A DNA stretch of 45,384 nt from Nostoc sp. PA-18-2419 (GCF_005869855.1 NZ_SZNH01000015.1:44189-89572); one strand, 5' to 3'; counted from the first letter of the stretch, positions 34,955 to 43,861 are shown. Notes: generated by a model not told the origin, from the sequence alone. Numbers and translations are program-made.

Positions 34955-35857
34955 GTGTTGAAATCTCTCACCAAACTTGACTATCTGCTCAAAGAAACTT
35001 TTCTTGGTTTACTGCGGGGAGGTTGGATGAATTGGGCAGCTGTCAGCACTGTGACAGTGTTGTTATTTTTATTTGGCTTGAGTTTGCAAACTTCTTGGCA
35101 AGTCGAAAAACTTCTCTACCAGTTCGGTAGCCAGCTAGAAGTATCAGTTTATCTCGAACCGGATATGCAAGCCCAAAGCATTGAGCCACTGATAGCAAAA
35201 ATGCCAGAGGTAACGGCGATACAAAGAATTACTAAGGAGGAAGCTTGGAGTAAGTTAGTTAAAGAAATGAGAATTTCGGATATTCAGGGTGTTACGCAAC
35301 AGCTAGGGGAGAATCCTTTGGTTGATGAAATTAAGGTGAAAGCGCGTAATTCTCAAGTAGTACCAACTTTAGCAACCCAGCTGGCTAAATTACGGGGAGT
35401 AGATACGGTGCAGTATATTGATGAGGCAGTCAAACGGATTGCTCAGTTACACCAAGGTCTAAATTGGATTAGTTTAACAATTACAATTATTTTGACTGTA
35501 ACAGCGATCGCCGTGACTACCACCACAATTCGCTTAATTGTCATGGCGCGACGCCAGGAAATTGAGATTATGCAACTAGTGGGAGCAACTTCTATTTGGA
35601 TTTACCTCCCATTCATTTTACAAGGAATTACTTTTGGTTTAGTTGGTGGTGCGATCGCTTGGAGTTTTATTTCTGTGATTCAACAGTTTCTCGGTAAATT
35701 GCTAGTTAATCAACCTGAGTTTATCCAAGTTATCACCAACGGAGTACAACTTACTCCAGCCCAAATTTTATTATTGCCCGTAATTCTCTTGAGCTTCGGT
35801 GCCACGGTAGGATTAATAGGTAGCTTATTTGCTGTCAGACGTTTTGCCAAAGGATAG
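34955..35857 (+). CDS. ftsX: Cell division protein FtsX (ABC-type permease)
   Basis: FtsX partners with the ATPase FtsE at the division site and activates peptidoglycan hydrolases. The 300-residue protein has the standard layout: a cytoplasmic N-terminus (LTKLDYLLKETFLGLLRGGW), TM1 (AAVSTVTVLLFLFGLSL), an extracellular domain of about 120 residues (QLEVSVYLEPDM to DEAVKRIAQL), and three C-terminal helices with the FtsX-type loop ARRQEIEIMQLVGATSIWIY. It starts with GTG 34955 after AGGG. The gene for FtsE is not adjacent, unlike in E. coli. Confidence 0.93.
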   Translation: MLKSLTKLDYLLKETFLGLLRGGWMNWAAVSTVTVLLFLFGLSLQTSWQVEKLLYQFGSQLEVSVYLEPDMQAQSIEPLIAKMPEVTAIQRITKEEAWSKLVKEMRISDIQGVTQQLGENPLVDEIKVKARNSQVVPTLATQLAKLRGVDTVQYIDEAVKRIAQLHQGLNWISLTITIILTVTAIAVTTTTIRLIVMARRQEIEIMQLVGATSIWIYLPFILQGITFGLVGGAIAWSFISVIQQFLGKLLVNQPEFIQVITNGVQLTPAQILLLPVILLSFGATVGLIGSLFAVRRFAKG

Positions 35858-35908
35858 TCATTTGTCGTTCGTCGTTTGTCCTTTGAGTAGCCTAGTCTTG
35901 TCTAGGTG

Positions 35909-36055
35909 ATACCAATTTGAAAAAAGAATGCGACAGATACATACTTCTAAACCTTTGTTCTGTCTGGCTTTCTTAATGCGTGAACTTTGTTAGCGCAGTA
36001 AGCCGTGTCCGCGTCCCTTGCGCATCTCGTAGAGAGCGTCATTTTGAATTGGTAT
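35909..36055. mobile_element. MITE-like element with ATACCAATT ends
   Basis: A 147-bp segment bounded by perfect 9-bp inverted repeats ATACCAATT (35909-35917) and AATTGGTAT (36047-36055); imperfect pairing continues inward (TGAAAAAAGAATG versus CATTTTG). The interior contains GTCCGCGTCCCTTGCGCATC and TCGTAGAGAG, a phrase I associate with interspersed repeats of Nostoc-type genomes. No open frame. Confidence 0.6.
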
Positions 36056-36091
36056 AAGTTGGGATGAGATTACAATTTCTACTCTTTTGAG

Positions 36092-36274
36092 CTTCTGAAC
36101 TCGGAACTTCGACCTCTGAACTCGGAACTTCGACCTCTGAACTGGAAACTTCGACCTCTGAACTCGGAACTTCGACCTCTGAACTCGGAACTTCGACCTT
36201 TGAACTCGGAACTTCGACCTCTGAACTGGAAACTTCGACCTCTGAACTGGAAACTTCGACTTCTGAACTCGGAG
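36092..36274. repeat. 21-bp tandem array, eight full copies plus a partial
   Basis: Eight exact-length 21-bp units (36107-36274), consensus CTTCGACCTCTGAACTCGGAA, preceded by a 15-bp partial unit. Variants are the ACTGGAAA endings (three units) and single changes. Because 21 is a multiple of three, the minus strand stays open in two frames, giving heptads SSEVEVP or FRGRSSE; neither has a ribosome binding site or a plausible fold. It begins 36 bp after the ATACCAATT element and precedes the DUF3598 gene. Confidence 0.9.
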
Positions 36275-36390
36275 TTTTCAATTTTTTTAAAAAACAACTG
36301 AAGTTTTAAATTCAACGAATTTGAAATTAAACCTATATATCAACTTGACAAGACTAACCAATTGACATACTCACAAAGGACAAAATCGCT

Positions 36391-37200
36391 ATGAAATCAC
36401 AATGGGAATGTTTTCTGCAAAATCTCGGTGTGTGGGAAGGTTCATTTGCTGGTATTTCTCCCCAAGGTACACTTCTAGACGATACTCCTAGCCGTCTTTC
36501 CCTAGAAGGTTTGAACAATAACGAGACAGTACGGCTAACTCTGTCCCGTTCGGAAAAAAATGATTTAGTTAGAGAATATAGTTCCTTAGGCCGGAGTTTG
36601 CTGTTTTTTGAAAATGGGTCATTTTCTGAAGGTGTAATTCAGATCGGACCATTTTCCGAATTTGGAGCAGAATTCGCTTTTGTTCATGAAAATCGCCGCT
36701 TACGTTTTGTGCAACTGTTTGATAAGAGCAGTCAGTTCAATAAATTAGTTTTAATCAGAGAACATCTAGCTGGAACCCCAGCAGCAGAACGCCCACCTTT
36801 GCAGTTAGATGACTTGTTAGGAGAATGGCAAGGCCAAGCAGTGACAATATATCCAGATTGGCGATCGCCTGATACTTACTCTACAACTCTAAAATTACAA
36901 TTAGATGATACTGGGCGATTAATTCAAAGTACTTTTTTTGGAGAACGCACAATTACCTCAACTGGTAGCATCAAAGGTTCTATCGTTCTGTTTGATGAAA
37001 ATCCCGAAAAGCAGATACAAGTATTACTACTACCTGATGGCGGTTCTATAGTTTCACCACTAAAGGTGCAATTACGTCAACCTTTATTTTTGGAAGCGGG
37101 TTGGTTAATCCAACCAAACCTCCGCCAGCGGATGATTCGTAGCTATAACGAGAAAGGCGAATGGGTTAGCCTGACATTAGTTACTGAAGAAAGAAGGTAA
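36391..37200 (+). CDS. DUF3598 family protein
   Basis: A 269-residue soluble protein of the cyanobacterial DUF3598 family, predicted to have a lipocalin-like beta-barrel fold and of unknown function. Family features are the opening SQWECFLQNLGVWEGSFAGI, the FSPQG-like ISPQG, the segment SLLFFENGSFSEGVIQIGPF, and in the second half LLGEWQGQAVTIYPDWRSP with a GERTITSTGSI strand. Two similar halves each open with an LG.W.G motif (LGVWEGS, LGEWQGQ), as in calycin proteins. AAAGGA lies about 11 bases before ATG 36391. Monocistronic, downstream of the 21-bp array. Confidence 0.82.
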   Translation: MKSQWECFLQNLGVWEGSFAGISPQGTLLDDTPSRLSLEGLNNNETVRLTLSRSEKNDLVREYSSLGRSLLFFENGSFSEGVIQIGPFSEFGAEFAFVHENRRLRFVQLFDKSSQFNKLVLIREHLAGTPAAERPPLQLDDLLGEWQGQAVTIYPDWRSPDTYSTTLKLQLDDTGRLIQSTFFGERTITSTGSIKGSIVLFDENPEKQIQVLLLPDGGSIVSPLKVQLRQPLFLEAGWLIQPNLRQRMIRSYNEKGEWVSLTLVTEERR

Positions 37201-37373
37201 AATGCGATCGCAGTTGCTTATTGGATTACTTGGCATTTCCGATCTCAATCATAGTATAAATACTTAAAAATTGTTCGGAAATTTGTCTATGCTATGCCTA
37301 AAGATACAAGCTTTTTAGCAGTAGTTTGTGTGAATCTCAATTGGGGAAAGTAGTTATCTTTTAATCAGGGATT

Positions 37374-39716
37374 ATGCCGCAATACTTTGGACAACTGCAC
37401 ACAACTGAGCCGTCTTGGTCAATGCTGGGAGCAGTAGAAGCAATACAACAAGATGAGCGGCATATTATCTTAAAATGCGGCATTCCCTGTGTGAAGATTA
37501 GTGTCTTAGCACCAAACTTAATTCGGGTACGGATGACCCCAACAGGAGAATTTTTACCCAGGCGCTCCTGGGCAGTGGCACAGGCGGATGAAGAATGGTC
37601 AAAAGTACCGTTTGAGGTACAAGAAAAAGCAGAGACTATAGAAATTACAACCGAACAAATATCTATTGTTGTCTCGCGCGACCCTTGTCGTATCCAGTGC
37701 TTCGACTCAGCCGGACAGCCCTTTGCTGAAGATGCAGACATAGGAATGGGGTGGCGGACTGGTACTATTGCTGGGTGGAAACGGATAGAAACTGAGGAAC
37801 ATTTCTATGGTTTTGGCGAATCTACTGGTTTGCTCGATCAGCGCTCAAAAGTGAGAACCAATTGGACAACTGATGCGCTTGATTATGGGGTCTTGACAGA
37901 TAATATGTATCAGTCGATTCCCTTTTTTATCGCCCTACGTCCGGGATTGGGCTACGGACTTTTTTTTAATACTACTTTTTGGAGCAGATTCGATCTGGGC
38001 GCACAGCAGCCTGGAGTCTGGCGGATGGAAACTCAAGCAAGTGAACTTGATTACTACATTATTTATGGGCCTGAACCTGCAAAAATTCTTCATACTTACA
38101 CCCAGCTAACCGGACGGATGCCCTTACCACCTAGATGGTCATTAGGTTACCACCAGTGTCGCTGGAGTTACGAATCACAAGATATAGTACACAAACTGGC
38201 GCGTGAATTTCGTCAACGGCAAATTCCCTGTGATGTGATTCATTTAGATATTGACTACATGAACGGCTACCGGGTTTTTACCTGGAATCATAAGCGATTT
38301 GCTAACCCTGAAGAACTAATCCAAAATCTCAAGCAAGACGGCTTTAAACTAGTCACAATTGTCGATCCGGGAGTGAAGTACGAACCAGAAGCAGATTACA
38401 AAGTATTTGATGAGGGATTAAAGAACGATTATTTTATCCGTGAAACCAATGGCCAGCTATTTCACGGCTATGTTTGGCCTGACAAAGCTGTATTTCCTGA
38501 TTATCTACAACCAGAAGTTCGAGATTGGTGGGGAAGTTTACTAAGCAGCCTAACTGACATTGGTATTGCTGGCATCTGGAACGACATGAATGAACCTGCG
38601 CTAAACGATCGCCCATTTGGTGACCCTGGTGACAAAATTGTCTTTCCTCTGGATGCACTACAAGGGCCGACTGACGAAAAAACCACCCATGCTGAAACCC
38701 ATAACCTGTATGGGCTAATGATGGCACAGGCATCTTATCAGGCACTTGAAAGATACCGTCCCACAGAGCGCTCTTTTTTGTTGACACGTTCCGGATTTGC
38801 TGGCGTTCAGCGTTGGTCAGCAGTATGGACAGGAGACAATCAATCTCTGTGGCAATACTTAGAAATGTCTATACCAATGCTCTGTAATTTGGGGTTGTCG
38901 GGCATTGCCTTTGTGGGTGCAGATATTGGGGGATTTGCGGGGAATGCGACAGCAGAACTGTTTGCTCGCTGGATGCAGCTAGGAATGCTTTACCCTTTGA
39001 TGCGGGGACACTCAGCCTTAACTACAGCACAGCATGAACCCTGGACATTTGGCGATCGCGTTGAAAAAATTTGCCGCGAGTATATTCAACTCCGTTACCA
39101 ACTACTGCCCTACATTTACACCCTTTTTTGGGAAGCCGCAACCACTGGCGCACCAATTGTGCGTCCTCTGCTCTATCATTTTCCCAATGACCCAAAGACT
39201 TTCACCCTCGCAGACCAACTAATGTTGGGTTCATCATTACTAGCAGCACCAATTTATCGTCCCGGTGTTGAATATCGTGCTGTATATTTGCCTGAAGGTC
39301 AGTGGTATGACTGGTGGAGTGGTGAAGCTTTTACAGGGCCAACCAACATCCTTGCTCACGCACCACTTGAGCAAATGCCATTATATGTGCGTGCTGGCTC
39401 TATTATTCCCATGATACCAGTCATGCAATATGTAGATGAACGCCCCATAGACCAGATGAGGCTAAGGATTTGGCAGGGTATAGGTGAATTTACCCTTTAT
39501 GAAGATGACGGTCATACTTTTGAATATAAAACAGGAGCCTTTTGCACAACAACTTATCGCGTTAATTCACAAAAGCAACGAACTATTGTTGAAATTGCAA
39601 CAAGAGAAGGAGAGTTTTCACCTACAAGGCGTGAAATCATTGTGGAATTAGTCGGTGTTGACGAACAAAGCTTTGTTGATGATGGCAGCGCACATCAATT
39701 AGAATTTTCTACTTAG
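37374..39716 (+). CDS. GH31 alpha-glucosidase
   Basis: A 780-residue family GH31 enzyme that releases glucose from the non-reducing ends of alpha-glucans or maltooligosaccharides. The N-terminal beta-sandwich (to about residue 250) contains FYGFGESTGLLDQR. The barrel has GYHQCRWSY, HLDIDYMNGYRVFTWN, the nucleophile Asp404 in GIWNDMNEPA and the acid/base Asp in SAVWTGDNQSLW; R.GHSALTT-type sequence (MRGHSALTTAQHEPW) follows. C-terminal beta domains end the protein (LYEDDGHTFEYKTG). No signal peptide, so cytoplasmic. ATG 37374 has CAGGGA upstream. With glgC and GH13 it fits a glycogen or maltodextrin metabolism theme, though not in an operon. Confidence 0.93.
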   Translation: MPQYFGQLHTTEPSWSMLGAVEAIQQDERHIILKCGIPCVKISVLAPNLIRVRMTPTGEFLPRRSWAVAQADEEWSKVPFEVQEKAETIEITTEQISIVVSRDPCRIQCFDSAGQPFAEDADIGMGWRTGTIAGWKRIETEEHFYGFGESTGLLDQRSKVRTNWTTDALDYGVLTDNMYQSIPFFIALRPGLGYGLFFNTTFWSRFDLGAQQPGVWRMETQASELDYYIIYGPEPAKILHTYTQLTGRMPLPPRWSLGYHQCRWSYESQDIVHKLAREFRQRQIPCDVIHLDIDYMNGYRVFTWNHKRFANPEELIQNLKQDGFKLVTIVDPGVKYEPEADYKVFDEGLKNDYFIRETNGQLFHGYVWPDKAVFPDYLQPEVRDWWGSLLSSLTDIGIAGIWNDMNEPALNDRPFGDPGDKIVFPLDALQGPTDEKTTHAETHNLYGLMMAQASYQALERYRPTERSFLLTRSGFAGVQRWSAVWTGDNQSLWQYLEMSIPMLCNLGLSGIAFVGADIGGFAGNATAELFARWMQLGMLYPLMRGHSALTTAQHEPWTFGDRVEKICREYIQLRYQLLPYIYTLFWEAATTGAPIVRPLLYHFPNDPKTFTLADQLMLGSSLLAAPIYRPGVEYRAVYLPEGQWYDWWSGEAFTGPTNILAHAPLEQMPLYVRAGSIIPMIPVMQYVDERPIDQMRLRIWQGIGEFTLYEDDGHTFEYKTGAFCTTTYRVNSQKQRTIVEIATREGEFSPTRREIIVELVGVDEQSFVDDGSAHQLEFST

Positions 39717-40151
39717 CTCTACTTATTGGATTAATGTTTTTGATACAGATAATATTCCTTTAGTGCATTCATTCTCTTCTATTCGAGAATGCAATTTTAG
39801 CGATCGCATTTAGATCCGCTTAATCTATTGTTTATCATTACTTATTTATTTCTTAACTTAATCAGCTTAATTTTCAATTGTAACCAATACCCATCTCGAT
39901 ATGGTAGACGCGATCGCAGAGTCTATTTACTTAGACCTCGTTGCTAGTTATTTGTCTACCAATAAACTTATTCCTTGCCTGAAAGCGCAAGCTAGTTTTA
40001 ACTGACTGGATATATATTTCAGTGAGTTTGAAAGGACTTCAGTTTTGAGTCTTGACTGAAGTTCAAAGCTTACTGGGCGTGAGGTGCAAAGTTTTTTGAA
40101 TATAACTTGTTTTTCTCAAATTGCATTCTTGTATTTTACTGGAAGTGCTAA
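39717..40151. other. pit upstream region with possible PHO box and hairpin
   Basis: About 435 bp. A candidate PHO box lies at 39841-39859 (separate entry). At 40036-40062 the 8-bp arms ACTTCAGT and ACTGAAGT form a hairpin with an 11-base loop, roughly 90 bp before the pit start codon, so it is probably in the leader. No gene is seen. Confidence 0.5.
39841..39859 (+). promoter_or_regulatory. Candidate PHO box upstream of the phosphate transporter
   Basis: CTTATTTA, three bases, CTTAACTT: two 8-bp direct repeats with an 11-bp period. The cyanobacterial SphR/PhoB site consensus is two or more YTTAAYYW units separated by 3 bp. The second unit fits fully and the first has one mismatch. A third CTTAATTT follows out of phase. 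The start codon is about 290 bp downstream. Confidence 0.3.
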
Positions 40152-41609
40152 ATGGAATACTTATTTCTAGGTTTATCGCTGGGTCTTGCACTCAGTTTTG
40201 AATTTGTCAATGGTTTTCATGATACAGCCAATGCAGTTGCTACAGTCATTTACACTAACACACTCAAGCCCAACGTCGCCGTCATTTGGTCAGGCTGTTG
40301 GAACCTAATTGGTGTATTGACATCAACTGGAGCCGTTGCTTTTGGGATTATTGCCTTGCTTCCCGTAGAATTGGTAATTAATGTTGGCTCAAGTGCAGGT
40401 TTCGCAATGGTGTTTGCACTTTTGATTTCCGCAATCATGTGGAATTTGGGAACTTGGTATTTAGGCTTACCTGCATCGAGTTCACACACACTAATTGGCT
40501 CAATCATGGGTGTTGGTTTAGCAAACTCAGTGTTGTCTTCGGGTCATGTATTTGGTGAAGGCGTTAACTGGTCAAAAGTGCAGGAAGTTTTTACATCTCT
40601 GTTAATTTCGCCGATTGTTGGATTTACTTGCGCTGCATTGCTGTTAATACTGACAAAGATATTAATCAAACGACCAGAGTTGTACCGTGCGCCAGATGGT
40701 GGTAAAGCACCGCCAGCTTGGATACGTGGTTTATTAATTTTGACATGTACTGGTGTCAGCTTTGCCCACGGTTCAAATGATGGGCAAAAAGGTATGGGTT
40801 TGATTATGCTGATTCTGGTAGGTATTTTACCAGGTATGTTTGCACTCAATCTCAATACTGATGCTGCGGCGATCGCTCAGTTAACTGCTACTTCAAACTC
40901 TGCGATTACAGTGCTGCAACAACAAGTGTCTGGAACATCGTTAAATAGCCAAAATGTTTCAGACGAGCTTTCCAATTTTCTCAAGCCCACTGGTGAAGCT
41001 AACGATAAAACATTTGCAGCCCTTGCTGCCGAAAGTCGGACAATTGGAGACAAGCTTGCTAATAAAACTAATTTCCAGCAGCTTTCAAAGAATGAGCTAA
41101 GCTCACTCAGAACCGATATGTATTTAGTTGCTGGAACAATTACCAAACTGTACAAGGAGGAAAAATTAACCGCTCAAACCAGACAGGTACTTACCACTTA
41201 TAAAACACAGTTGGATCGAGTAACCAAGTTTATTCCCAATTGGGTGAAATTTGCTGTTGCCATTGCCTTGGGTCTGGGCACAATGATTGGTTGGAAGCGT
41301 ATCGTGGTGACAGTGGGTGAAAAAATTGGTAAAGACCACCTTACCTATGCTCAAGGAGCTTCCGCCGAATTGGTGGCTATGACAACTATTGGCGCTGCTG
41401 ATTACTTTGGTCTACCAGTCAGCACTACTCACGTCCTCTCATCTGGTATAGCAGGGACAATGGCGGCGAACCATTCTGGTTTGCAAATGGACACCCTAAG
41501 AAATCTGTTACTAGCATGGGTGCTAACACTGCCTGTTTGCGTAATCCTTGGTTCTGCCACATACGCTGGAGGCTTGTATTTAGTCTTAAATATTCTGGGT
41601 TTGAAGTAG
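40152..41609 (+). CDS. pit: PiT family inorganic phosphate transporter
   Basis: A low-affinity phosphate symporter in the inner membrane (485 residues). The duplicated PiT signature is visible in both halves: GFHDTANAVAT with SSSHTLIGS early, and FAHGSNDGQKGMG, then ADYFGLPVSTTHVLSSGIAG late. About ten hydrophobic helices are split by a large hydrophilic loop (residues about 235-365, NLNTDAAAIAQLTATSN to KFIPNWVK), as in bacterial PitA. GGAAG precedes ATG 40152. The cofactor ion is H+ or Na+; the sequence does not decide. Possible phosphate control through the PHO-like box upstream. Confidence 0.94.
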   Translation: MEYLFLGLSLGLALSFEFVNGFHDTANAVATVIYTNTLKPNVAVIWSGCWNLIGVLTSTGAVAFGIIALLPVELVINVGSSAGFAMVFALLISAIMWNLGTWYLGLPASSSHTLIGSIMGVGLANSVLSSGHVFGEGVNWSKVQEVFTSLLISPIVGFTCAALLLILTKILIKRPELYRAPDGGKAPPAWIRGLLILTCTGVSFAHGSNDGQKGMGLIMLILVGILPGMFALNLNTDAAAIAQLTATSNSAITVLQQQVSGTSLNSQNVSDELSNFLKPTGEANDKTFAALAAESRTIGDKLANKTNFQQLSKNELSSLRTDMYLVAGTITKLYKEEKLTAQTRQVLTTYKTQLDRVTKFIPNWVKFAVAIALGLGTMIGWKRIVVTVGEKIGKDHLTYAQGASAELVAMTTIGAADYFGLPVSTTHVLSSGIAGTMAANHSGLQMDTLRNLLLAWVLTLPVCVILGSATYAGGLYLVLNILGLK

Positions 41610-41624
41610 AAAATTGGAGTGTGT

Positions 41625-41712
41625 GGGGGGTGTGGGGGGTGTGGGGGTGTGGGGAGTGTGGGGGAAAGATTTCTTGCCCATCTCGCCATCTTCCCATCCT
41701 CCCACACTCCCC
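41625..41712. terminator. G-rich convergent terminator with G-quadruplex potential
   Basis: The arms GGGGAGTGTGGGGG (41651-41664) and CTCCCACACTCCCC (41699-41712) pair with one mismatch; the second arm touches the stop codon of the aldolase gene. Upstream lie G runs of 6, 6, 5 and 4 separated by TGT, at 41625-41654, a strong G-quadruplex pattern on the plus strand. The structure lies between the convergent pit and fbaB-like genes and probably ends both. Confidence 0.6.
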
Positions 41713-42794
41713 TAAGCTATCGTCACATCTGGCGATAAATAAACATCTTGAATGGCGCGAAATAGTTTCACACCTTCTTCAAAGGGACGCTGGAATGTTT
41801 TGCGTCCAGAAATTAATCCCGAACCGCCAGCGCGTTTGTTAATGATGGCGGTGCGAACTGCTTCGGCGAAGTCATTTTTGCCCGTAGCGCCACCGGAATT
41901 AATCAGTCCGACGCGTCCAGAGTAGCAATTGAGTACTTGGTAACGAGTTAAATCAATTGGATGATCGGTTGTTAATTCTGTGTAAACCCGTTCGTCGGTT
42001 TTGCCGTAACTCTTACCTGTCGCTTTGACAACGGCTCCATAACCATTGTTATTTTCAGGTAACTTTTGTTTAATGATGTCGGCTTCAATGGTTACGCCTA
42101 AATGATTCGCTTGCCCGGTGAGGTCGGCTGCAAGGTGGTAATCTTTATCTTGTTTAAAAGCGTTATTCCGCAGATAGCACCAGAGAATAGTTGCCATCCC
42201 TAATTCATGGGCGCGTTTAAAAGCTTGGCTGATTTCGTGAATTTGCCTGGTAGAGTGGTCTGAGCCGAAATAAATTGTTGCACCAACGGCAGCCGCACCT
42301 AAATTCCAAGCTTGTTCGACATCAGCAAACAATACCTGGTCAAATTGATTGGGGAAAGTCAGCAATTCATTGTGATTGATTTTGACAATAAAGGGAATCT
42401 TATGGGCATATTTTCGTGATACGATACCCAATACTCCCAAAGTCGTAGCAACAGCATTACATTCTGCGGCGATCGCTAACTTGACAATATTTTCGGCGTC
42501 AAAGTAAATTGGATTGGGCGCAAATGATGCAGCAGCCGAATGTTCAATTCCTTGGTCTACTGGCAGAATAGACAGATAGCCCGTGTTTGCCAAACGACCA
42601 GTAGAATAGAGTAACTGAAGATTACGCAATACTTGAGGATTGCGATCGCTATTAATCCAGATTCGCTCTACAAAATCTGGCCCTGGCAAATGTAATAAAT
42701 CCTTAGAAACCTTTGCTTTGTAGGTAAGCAGGTCTTCTGCCTCTTTACCTAGCAATGACTCGATAGAATTAGCCTCTATGAGCGTTGTAGTCAT
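41712..42794 (-). CDS. fbaB: Fructose-bisphosphate aldolase class I (DhnA/FbaB type)
   Basis: A Schiff-base aldolase (360 residues) that interconverts fructose 1,6-bisphosphate with dihydroxyacetone phosphate and glyceraldehyde 3-phosphate in glycolysis and the Calvin cycle. It is of the archaeal-type/FbaB branch. Features include [50 protein letters not shown], a lysine in [12 protein letters not shown], and [14 protein letters not shown] with [14 protein letters not shown] for phosphate binding. The exact Schiff-base lysine I cannot assign by eye. AAGGAAAA precedes ATG 42794. Monocistronic. Confidence 0.92.
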   Translation of the reverse strand: MTTTLIEANSIESLLGKEAEDLLTYKAKVSKDLLHLPGPDFVERIWINSDRNPQVLRNLQLLYSTGRLANTGYLSILPVDQGIEHSAAASFAPNPIYFDAENIVKLAIAAECNAVATTLGVLGIVSRKYAHKIPFIVKINHNELLTFPNQFDQVLFADVEQAWNLGAAAVGATIYFGSDHSTRQIHEISQAFKRAHELGMATILWCYLRNNAFKQDKDYHLAADLTGQANHLGVTIEADIIKQKLPENNNGYGAVVKATGKSYGKTDERVYTELTTDHPIDLTRYQVLNCYSGRVGLINSGGATGKNDFAEAVRTAIINKRAGGSGLISGRKTFQRPFEEGVKLFRAIQDVYLSPDVTIA

Positions 42795-43037
42795 AGCGTT
42801 TTCCTTAATATTTGAGCAAATGACCTTGTTTTTAAGATAGCATTTTAGTTAAAATTCAGAATTTTTGAATATACCTGTCTGAATAGTTAAAGAATTAGAA
42901 AAATATTTGATAATTCAAGATAGCGATCGGACTATAGCAATTTTATTTGAATTGGGAAAAATATTAGTGATGGATGTTAACCATCATCAGTCAACAATTA
43001 ATTGTGCTAAAAATCATTCAGAGAATAAATAAATACC

Positions 43038-43367
43038 ATGAGTAAATTTCAAATCAATATCGACTTCAGCAATATAGATTTAGCTGCCCTAGATACAGAA
43101 GAAGATTTTCAAAGAGAGGCAAAAATATTACTACCAAAGGCACTGGTTAAACTAGGTGAAAGTGTTGGCGAAAAAACATGGGAAGAATTACAGCAAGGAC
43201 TTAAAGGATCTGGAGGTAAACTCAAATCTTCTCAAAGTGAGAAGCGTAGGTTTATTCAAGAAACAGCAAGAACTTATCAACGAAATGCCAGTAATAGAGA
43301 AAAGCAAGAGTTAGAGGTATATATAGTAGAGCAATTACGCCAGTACAAGCAGGAAAGTTCTAGGTAA
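43038..43367 (+). CDS. Hypothetical small soluble protein
   Basis: A 109-residue protein without recognised family. It starts with a strand-like MSKFQINIDFSNIDLAALD, followed by a charged helical region (DFQREAKILLPKALVKLGES), a Gly/Ser/Lys linker (KGSGGKLKSSQSEKR) and a basic/acidic helix at the C-terminus (NREKQELEVYIVEQLRQYKQ). It has no membrane segment and no signal. The start is ATG 43038 without a strong ribosome binding site (GAGAA upstream). A good terminator follows the stop, which supports a real gene. Confidence 0.55.
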   Translation: MSKFQINIDFSNIDLAALDTEEDFQREAKILLPKALVKLGESVGEKTWEELQQGLKGSGGKLKSSQSEKRRFIQETARTYQRNASNREKQELEVYIVEQLRQYKQESSR

Positions 43368-43404
43368 TTAAGATTCAGATTTGATTTGTGAAATTGCAAG
43401 TTGT

Positions 43405-43438
43405 AGATCCCCGACTTGTTACCAGAAGCAGGGGATCT
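43405..43438. terminator. Hairpin after the 43038 gene
   Basis: AGATCCCC (43405-43412) and GGGGATCT (43431-43438) pair perfectly, with CTT/AAG continuing inside. TTGTTTCTT follows. A GGGGATCT hairpin of this kind is also a common interspersed motif in Nostoc-type genomes, so it may be a repeat acting as terminator. Confidence 0.65.
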
Positions 43439-43512
43439 TGTTTCTTACATCTGCTTGAGACTATGAAAATTAAAACTGAAAATTCAAACCTTTGCAGCTA
43501 ATATTATCTGAT

Positions 43513-43750
43513 TTATCACAAAGGCTTAAGTTTTTCTTGCAAATGTTTAATACTTTGCCACAAATGCTATCCCATATATAAGAAACTCTTAAGTCTTTCT
43601 GAGAAATCTATAAGCCGTTGCCACAAATGCTATTCCATGTGTGAGAAAGGCTTAAGTCTTTCTGAGAAATGTATAAACCATTGCCACAAATGTTTAATAC
43701 TTTGGCACAAATGCTATGCCATATATTAAGAAAGGCTTAAATCATTGCAG
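43513..43750. repeat. Degenerate 21-bp array with 63-bp higher order
   Basis: Successive 21-bp units align as TTGCCACAAATGCTATCCCA, ATATAAGAAACTCTTAAGTC and TTCTGAGAAATCTATAAGCC types (each plus one base). The ACAAATG motif recurs at 43560, 43623, 43686 and 43707, that is at spacings of 63, 63 and 21 bp; AAATG at 43541 is 21 bp before the first. The larger units hence consist of three diverged 21-mers. It is AT-rich and not coding. Confidence 0.8.
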
Positions 43751-43861
43751 TAATTGTTGTAATGAATTTTGCTGTATGTTCTCCTGTGCGATGCTGTACT
43801 CGCCCAGGTTAAGCATTACAGACAATTGATGCTGCATAACAGAGTTCAACTAGCTATCATT

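Noticed and set aside
36092..36274. CRISPR array
   Set aside because: Units are contiguous with no unique spacers, and no cas genes are near. The same holds for the arrays at 312 and 43513.
41429..41707. Proline/histidine-rich minus-strand frames
   Set aside because: They translate the G-rich terminator and the antisense of the pit gene end; composition is repeat-driven.
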